Source: Streptococcus urinalis 2285-97
Lineage (GTDB): Bacteria > Bacillota > Bacilli > Lactobacillales > Streptococcaceae
Reading direction: 5' to 3'
NCBI RefSeq assembly: GCF_000188055.2
Contig: NZ_AEUZ02000001.1
Coordinates: 634,001 to 698,000, forward strand
Length of the DNA: 64,000 nucleotides
The notes beneath the pieces were generated by a model that worked only from the letters and a program-made list of their open reading frames with translations, was not told the DNA's origin and did not search any database. Below, piece after piece: positions 58,123 through 64,000 of this stretch. The stretch's first letter is position 1. The number at the start of each line of letters is the position of its first letter. The translations under genes and the position numbers were made by a program.

Positions 58123-60408
58123 ATGCAATTTACCTTATCTCATTCAGGACAGACTGGTGTTCAAACAACAACGGTCTATCCGCACCAAGTGACAATTACA
58201 GATGAAGTTAGTCTAAAACGTATTGCTCAGTACGATCATGTGGCAGGGTTATTTAAAAATAGCACTCGATCGAACGCTAATTTCCTTAAGTCGGATGTTT
58301 TAGTCATGGATATTGATAATGACCATACTGAAAATCCTGATGATTGGATTACAGAGGAATACCTAAAAATCTTGTTTTCGGATTACCATTTTGCTTTGGT
58401 TACGAGTAGAAACCACATGGTTCAAAAAGGCAATAAAGCAGCAAGACCAAAATTCCATATCTATTTCCAAATCAATGAAGTTACTGATAAAGATGCCTAT
58501 GCCAATCTAAAAGAGAAGATAACGAATCGGTATAACTTCTTTGATACGAACGCTAAGGATGCCGCAAGATTCTTTTTTGGTAATCCCAATGTACAAGTTT
58601 TATGGAACGACTCATGGCTGACTATAGATGCTGATTTATTGGACTCTTCATTTGATTCGGATGAAGAAAATTTCGATGCGGACTTCTATACACCACCATC
58701 TGGACTAATTACTGAGGGGAGTCGTAACTCAACCCTGTCACAATTTGCGGCTAAAATTCTCAAACGCCTTGGAGTAACACAGGAAGCCCGTGATGGATTT
58801 GATGAACAGGCGCTGAAATGTGATCCACCGCTTGATAAGACTGAACTCGATACTATCTGGGGGAGTGCGGTGCGATTCTACAATCGGACCATTAAAGGCT
58901 CAGATGGGTATGTGTCACCAGAAGCCTTTAATCGTGGGGATTTGAAACCTGATGATTATTCCGATATTGGGGAAGCAGGAGTCCTTGCTCGTGAATACGG
59001 AGAAAAGTTAGCATACACGAATGCGACGGATTATCTCACCTTTACTGGTCAGTTTTGGAAGGAAGATAGGCAGTTAGCCATTGGCGCAGTTCTTGAGTTT
59101 ATGGATTTGCAGCTGGAAGATGCTAGCGACAAATACGAGAAAGCTATCAAAGAGTTAGTGAACACTGGTATTTCAGAAAACCTAGTTCGAGAGGGTGGAA
59201 AAGCACTAGCTAAAGTGATTGAAACATCAATCCAACAAAAGCTTTATACGCTTTATCTAGCAGCTAGAACCTACTATCAATTTGTCATGAAGCGTCGTGA
59301 TTATCGCTACATCACAGCAACCCATAATACTGCTAAACCCATGCTTGCGATTGACTTATCAGAGCTTGATAAGGATGATATGTTGCTTAATACTCCTGAG
59401 GCTACTTACGATTTGCGTGTTGGCCTTTTAGGTTCACATGAGCATGATCCTAAAGACTACATTACGAAAATGACCACAGTATCTCCAGGCGACCAAGGCA
59501 TGGGATTGTGGCAGGAAACCTTGGCTACCTTTTTCTGAAACGACCAAGAGTTGATTGACTATGTTCGAGAAATCATTGGGATGGCAGCTATTGGTAGGGT
59601 TTATCAGGAACACATGATTATTGCTTATGGTGGCGGTGCAAACGGCAAGTCGACCTTTTGGAACACGATAGCTCGAGTGCTAGGAAGCTATTCTGGGAAA
59701 TTATCGGCTGATGCCTTAACCATGTCTAACAAGCGAAACGTGAGTCCTGAACTTGCAGAGCTTAAAGGTAAGCGTCTCGTGATTGCTTCTGAGATGGCTG
59801 AAGGAATGCGACTCAATACGGCTGTTGTTAAGCAGATTACATCTACGGATGAAATCCAAGCAGAGAAGAAGTACAAGGATCCCTTCCATTTTGTACCATC
59901 ACATACGTTAGTTCTTTACACCAACCATCTGCCTAAAGTAGGAGCGAACGATGATGGGACTTGGCGACGTCTTGTTGTCATTCCATTTAACGCCAAAATC
60001 ACTGGTCGATCTGACATCAAAAACTTTGCGGACCATTTGTATGACCATGCAGCACCAGCCATTATGTCGTGGATTATTGAAGGAGCAGAAAAAGCCATCA
60101 AGGCCAACTTCAAGACGAGTGTGCCAGTTGCGGTCGCAAACTCTGTTAAAGCATACCGTGAAGCCAATGACTGGCTAGGTCACTTCTTGAGCGAGTGCTG
60201 TGAGGTTGGAGATAAAATGAGCGAGAAGTCTGGTGAGTTATATAGGCGATATCGTGCTTATTGCGTCCAAAACATGGAGTACACGCGCGGCACGACAGAT
60301 TTTTATGCAGCTTTGGCTCAAGCAGGTTTTGAACGAAAGCGGACTAATAAAGGTAACTTCATCATGGGACTAAAACTTTCTGATGATGGTGATGATTTCC
60401 TTGGCTAA
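58123..60408 (+). pseudogene. phage primase-helicase (P4 family), split by an in-frame TGA
   Basis: One continuous frame of 761 codons holds an N-terminal primase-like part (VMDIDNDH near 63 and KFHIYFQI near 110, archaeo-eukaryotic primase style) and a C-terminal SF3 helicase with Walker A GGGANGKSTFW and TLVLYTNHLPKV. An in-frame TGA at 59536-59538 cuts it after ETLATFF, just before NDQELIDYV. A re-start at 59551 would give a separate 285-residue helicase. The start at 58123 follows GGAGG by eight bases. Either the gene is dead, or two polypeptides are made, or TGA is read through. Confidence 0.8.
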
Positions 60409-60691
60409 GTGACCTCCACCAAATGGCTTTTGACTTCCACACCATCAGAAGGTGGAGATCTTAGGAGTGACAGTCGTGGAAGGAATTAGCAGAAAGTCTA
60501 TCGAGAAATGAATACTAAAAGTTTATAGATTGAGTTCCACGACTTCCATTTCTTGATTTAGTGTAAGTCAGTGATGGTCTTTTCTATAACTATCTCTATG
60601 CAAATAAAAATACTAATAGAAAGCACATAGGGAAAGTTTAGGAAATGACCTCATTAGACCTCCACTTTTTTATTTGACGAAAGGATTTATC
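60409..60691. other. intergenic DNA with short dyads
   Basis: About 280 bases without a gene. TCGTGGAA near 60475 and TTCCACGA near 60535 form an inverted pair, and TCCACC/GGTGGA arms flank 60415-60455. AAAGGA precedes the next ATG. Confidence 0.4.
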
Positions 60692-60973
60692 ATGCGAGAA
60701 AAAGTTGTTGAGAGAAAGTTAGTGAGTGAAGTCAGAAAGCGTGGTGGGATTTGTCCTAAGTGGGTGTCACCATCTTTTGCAGGAGTACCGGATAGGTTGG
60801 TGTTTTTTCCTAATGGCAAGATTGGCATGGTGGAAGTAAAAGCCCCTGGTGAAAAGCCACGTTTGTTACAAGTCTCTAGGCACAGACTATTTGAGCGATT
60901 AGGTTTCAAGGTCCATGTGCTAGACAGTGTTGAGAAGATCGGAGAAGTGCTAGATGAAATTGAAACTACATGA
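60692..60973 (+). CDS. VRR-NUC domain phage nuclease
   Basis: Protein of 93 residues, the minimal VRR-NUC fold. The catalytic set is visible: E in REKVVERKLV, D in GVPDRLVFFPNG (residues about 34-45) and E-x-K in GMVEVKAPG near 50. Such proteins are thought to be Holliday-junction or flap nucleases of phage replication. The start at 60692 follows GAAAGGATTTATC. It overlaps the SNF2 helicase start by 20 bases in another frame. Confidence 0.88.
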   Translation: MREKVVERKLVSEVRKRGGICPKWVSPSFAGVPDRLVFFPNGKIGMVEVKAPGEKPRLLQVSRHRLFERLGFKVHVLDSVEKIGEVLDEIETT

Positions 60974-62330
60974 CTATCAAGAAGTCACCAAGGACTTCAT
61001 TATAAGAACCCCCAATGTAGCGGTCATCCTAGACATGGGTATGGGAAAGACTGCCACAACCTTATCAGCTATAAACTAGTTGATGTTTGACCGCTATGAA
61101 ATCTCAAAGGTATTGGTAATCACACCCCTTCGTGTCGCAAACACGGTATGGAGTGATGAGATTGAGCAGTGGGAGGAACTGAAGCACTTACGCTTCTCCA
61201 AGATTGTGGGAACACCCAAACAAAGGCGAGCTGCCCTTGAGCAAGATACGGACATCTACATAGTCAACCGTGAAAATCTCCCCTGGCTTGTAGAACAATG
61301 TAGCCCCTATTTCAAGTGGGATATGGTGGTTATTGATGAGCTCTCGTCGTTCAAGTCTTGGCAGTCCAAACGCTTCAAAGCTTTCATGGCGATGCGTCCT
61401 TACATGAAGCGTGTCGTTGGATTGACTGGAACACCGAGTTCAAATGGGCTAATGGATTTGTTTGCGGAGTTCAAAGTCATCGATGGCGGCGAGCGCTTGG
61501 GTCGATTCATTGGGGAATACCGTAGTCGTTATTTCCGAGAGGGACGTAGGAATGGCAATATCGTCTATGACTACATCCCTATGGACTATGCGGAGTGCCA
61601 AATCTATGACAAGATTGATGATATCACTATCTCTATGAAAGCCATGGATTATCTAGAGATGCCCGAGCTGATTTCGACAAGGAAAATAGTTCATCTCACT
61701 GATAAAGAAAAAGCAGATTACAACCAGTTCAAGAAAGAGTATGTTTTTTCTGATCTTGAAAATGGTGAGGTGACAGCTGCCAATGCGGCTAGTCTTTCAA
61801 ACAAGCTGGTGCAGATTGCAAATGGTGCTGTTTACTCTGATGACCATCAAGTGGTGAGACTACATGACCAAAAACTAGATGCTCTTGAAGATATCATCGA
61901 AGCAGCAAACGGTGAGCCAGTTCTGGTCGCTTATTGGTTCAAACATGACCTTCAGCGTATTGAGCAACGTTTGGCAAATCTCAAGGTTAAGGGGACAGTC
62001 CTTAAAACTGAGGACGACATCCGTGAGTGGAATAAGGGGAATATTTCTGTTGGTCTTCTACACCCAGCAAGCGCTGGTCACGGTCTGAATCTTCAAAAGG
62101 GTGGGCATCACTTGGTTTGGTTCGGTTTGACTTGGTCATTGGAGTTGTACCAACAAACCAATGCCCGTCTGTGGCGACAAGGGCAACAATCTGAGACTGT
62201 AGTCATCCAACACATCGTGACCGAAGGCACCATTGACGAAGAAATTCTCAAAGCACTAGAAAACAAAGATGCTCAACAATCACGTCTAATTGAAGCTGTT
62301 AAAGCACAAGTAGGAGGAATGAATGGATAA
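60954..62330 (+). pseudogene. SNF2-type phage helicase, broken by an in-frame TAG
   Basis: The frame opens at ATG 60954 (MKLKLHDYQEVTKDFI), reaches Walker A LDMGMGKTATTLSAIN, then hits TAG at 61077-61079. It continues unbroken (LMFDRYEISKVLVITPLRV) to 62330 with DEAH-like VIDELSSFK, GLTGTP, and the C-terminal motifs SAGHGLNLQ and NARLWRQGQ. Without the stop it would be 458 residues. CAG to TAG at a probable glutamine explains it. The truncated product lacks all later motifs; a TTG or ATG at 61080/61083 could restart but would lack Walker A. Confidence 0.85.
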
Positions 62331-62805
62331 GGTTGATTATTACTTCCAACATTACCAAGAGGCACAAAGAGAGTTATCAATCGCAAGGAATCTTCTTGAA
62401 AACTACAGACCAGTCTCAGAAGATGCCTTTCTGTACTCCCTCGCTATGCAGCAATCAACAGAAGAGAGAATCAAAATGAGTAAGACAAACCATCGCACTG
62501 AAAATATGGCTCTTTCTTATCATGAGAAATTCTTAGCTGAAGAGCAGGAGTACAAACAATCGCTTTTTGAAAAGTACTGTAACTTGAAAGCTGATATTGA
62601 CTTTTTTAATTTAGCGATTTATTCAGTTGACGAGGTGATTAGGGACATCATTAGTGATTTGGTTATAGTTGGATTAACTTGGGAGGAGCTACTACCAAAG
62701 CATAATATTTCACGGATGACTGTCAGTCGCTATCGTCAAAAGGCTATCAAACAAGTCAAAGAGTACTATCGTTTTGCAGGTAAGTCTATGAGTATGGCGG
62801 GGTGA
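62323..62805 (+). CDS. phage helix-turn-helix regulator (ArpU/sigma-like)
   Basis: Product of 160 residues. A helical N-terminus (DYYFQHYQEAQRELSIARNLLENY) is followed by a C-terminal helix-turn-helix (LTWEELLPKHNISRMTVSRYRQKAIKQVKEYY, about 118-150). It overlaps the SNF2 end by 8 bases. Proteins of this kind end the early region of many streptococcal phages and control late transcription. The 11-bp repeat array starts 4 bases after its stop, so it could be its target. Confidence 0.7.
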   Translation: MDKVDYYFQHYQEAQRELSIARNLLENYRPVSEDAFLYSLAMQQSTEERIKMSKTNHRTENMALSYHEKFLAEEQEYKQSLFEKYCNLKADIDFFNLAIYSVDEVIRDIISDLVIVGLTWEELLPKHNISRMTVSRYRQKAIKQVKEYYRFAGKSMSMAG

Positions 62806-62808
62806 CAT

Positions 62809-62874
62809 GGTACTGGGGTGTTACTAAGGTGGTACTACCCTGTTACTAAGATGTTACTAACCTGGTACTGCTTT
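62809..62874 (+). repeat. six contiguous 11-bp repeats, G(G/T)TACTNNNNT
   Basis: GGTACTGGGGT, GTTACTAAGGT, GGTACTACCCT, GTTACTAAGAT, GTTACTAACCT and GGTACTGCTTT follow each other with no gap. The first six bases are always G-K-TACT. One repeat per helical turn suggests an array for a DNA-binding protein. Confidence 0.85.
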
Positions 62875-62995
62875 TAATTCTTTGCTGTGTTATACTTAAG
62901 ATATCGAAAAAGATTAAAATTTTCCCAGTAATGACTGGATTATACTTCTCTTTAGAGCTAATATGTACACAACAAAAGAAGAGGAGAATAATACC

Positions 62996-63166
62996 ATGAA
63001 AACTCAAATGGAAAAAGACTTATTCGGAATTATCTACAAAAACTTCGGACGCTCAGACTTGGAAACAAGACACAGCGATAACGAAGACTTTCTAGACATT
63101 GCAGTTTGGACCTTGAAAACCGCTCTTGAGGAGGCTTACAAGGCAGGCCAACAATCAGTAAAATAA
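62996..63166 (+). CDS. small DUF6900-like phage protein
   Basis: Product of 56 residues starting MKTQMEKDLFGIIYKNF at 62996, with GAGGAGA upstream. It resembles the short DUF6900-type proteins of Firmicute phages (FLDIAVWTLKTALEEAYKAGQQ). Function unknown. A terminator follows. Confidence 0.65.
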   Translation: MKTQMEKDLFGIIYKNFGRSDLETRHSDNEDFLDIAVWTLKTALEEAYKAGQQSVK

Positions 63167-63168
63167 AC

Positions 63169-63199
63169 CAAAGCCTAGCCCATAAGGGTTGGGCTTTTT
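63169..63199 (+). terminator. intrinsic terminator
   Basis: AAAGCCTAGCCC, ATAA loop, GGGTTGGGCTTTTT with two weak pairs. Confidence 0.8.
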
Positions 63200-63213
63200 G
63201 CGTGGAGGAAAAC

Positions 63214-64000
63214 ATGATTTATACCAGTGAACAAGTTTCAAGCGGACACCCAGATAAGCTCTGTGACCAAATCTCAGATGCTATCGTGACGGAATGTCTC
63301 AAGTACGATAAGAACAGCCGAGTGGCAGTTGAAACACTTATCAAAGATAACCAAGTGGTTGTCGCAGGAGAAGTCTCAACCAAACACTTCTTTAACCTCG
63401 AAGGAATTGTCAAAAGGGTTCTTGAACCTTATGGTATGGAGGATATCATGGTGACTAATCTCCTTGGTGTTCAAAGCCCAGATATTGCTCAAGGGGTCGA
63501 TAGTGGTGGAGCAGGCGACCAAGGCATTATGTTTGGCTATGCGACCGATGAAACACCTGAGTTCTTGCCGCTTCCTTATGTACTTGCGACTCGAGTGCTT
63601 GAGAAACTGATGAATCTTGGACATCCTGGCTTGGGTAAGGATGCCAAGGCTCAAGTGACATACGACTTCGAAAACAAACGTATCGAGACATTCCTTGTGT
63701 CTATACAACACGATGCCGGAGTTGACCTTGCCTCAGTCAAACGCATTGTCACCCAAGCTATGATGTCGGTTGCTCAACGCTACCGTCAGAACCTTGACTT
63801 CAGGGTTCTGGTTAATCCAACTGGTCGCTTTGTTATTGGTGGCACTTACGCTGATGCTGGTGTGACTGGTCGTAAGATTGTAGCAGATACCTACGGTGGC
63901 TTTGCCCACCACGGTGGTGGAGCTTTCTCTGGGAAAGATCCAAGCAAGGTCGACCGTTCAGCCGCCTATATGGCACGGAAGATTGCAAAGGCCTTTGTCC
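63214..64000 (+). CDS. metK: second S-adenosylmethionine synthetase, phage-associated, 3' partial
   Basis: 262 complete codons are present before the window ends, of about 390 expected. It begins MIYTSEQVSSGHPDKLCDQI after GTGGAGGAAAAC. Signatures GHPDK, GAGDQGIMFGYA near residue 107 and GGGAFSGKD near 240 are intact. The sequence differs clearly from the chromosomal copy at 20541 and has no SMK-box leader, so it escapes SAM control. In phages such a gene supports DNA methylation or host takeover; a methylase may follow outside the window. Confidence 0.92.
   Translation, partial: MIYTSEQVSSGHPDKLCDQISDAIVTECLKYDKNSRVAVETLIKDNQVVVAGEVSTKHFFNLEGIVKRVLEPYGMEDIMVTNLLGVQSPDIAQGVDSGGAGDQGIMFGYATDETPEFLPLPYVLATRVLEKLMNLGHPGLGKDAKAQVTYDFENKRIETFLVSIQHDAGVDLASVKRIVTQAMMSVAQRYRQNLDFRVLVNPTGRFVIGGTYADAGVTGRKIVADTYGGFAHHGGGAFSGKDPSKVDRSAAYMARKIAKAFV

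Overview
The window is a low-GC Streptococcus chromosome carrying two foreign regions. The backbone gene order (alaS, nrdHEF, ptsHI, gapN, udk, dnaX, birA, SAM-III riboswitch plus metK, murA, spxR, map, aroA-aroK, an LCP protein, rlmCD) and a Rib-like LPXTG surface protein point to a pyogenic-group streptococcus. The species cannot be fixed from sequence alone.

Bases 1-31637 are mostly ordinary core genome. Regulatory DNA can be read directly: an SMK-box leader in front of metK, two NrdR-type boxes in front of nrdHEF, clear intrinsic terminators, and several extended -10 promoters so close to the ATG that the mRNAs are probably leaderless. A nitrilase-family gene at 2604-3314 is broken.

Bases 31638-43392 are an ~11.75 kb GC-rich integrative and mobilizable element inserted into the 3' end of rlmCD by a large serine recombinase. 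It carries an inverted-repeat cluster (candidate origin), an Xis-like protein, a P4-type replication helicase, a structured oriT-like segment, MobC and a relaxase, a BcgI-like (type IIB) restriction-modification pair, small acidic unknowns, and the recombinase at the right end. Both ends share the 4-mer CGAG. Removing the element in silico restores a 451-codon rlmCD. Joining the element ends fuses the recombinase in frame to a 101-residue domain that is now attached to RlmCD, so integration appears to swap C-terminal tails between integrase and target.

Bases 43393-53000 are AT-rich accessory DNA: a ClbS/DfsB-type gene broken by one stop, an IS256-type remnant, a TetR regulator divergent from a Rib-repeat surface protein with a palindrome between them, an M20 amidohydrolase, and an ImmA/IrrE-XRE fusion. 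From about 53.0 kb to the end lies a phage replication module: family A polymerase, SSB-like and Cas4/RecB-like proteins on the minus strand, and primase-helicase, VRR-NUC, SNF2 helicase, an HTH protein and a second metK on the plus strand. A shared control region holds three copies of a TTACTAAGTAA-like palindrome. The primase and the SNF2 helicase each carry one in-frame nonsense codon, and six contiguous 11-bp repeats follow the HTH gene. No phage integrase, structural or lysis genes are in the window. I saw no tRNA, rRNA or CRISPR.
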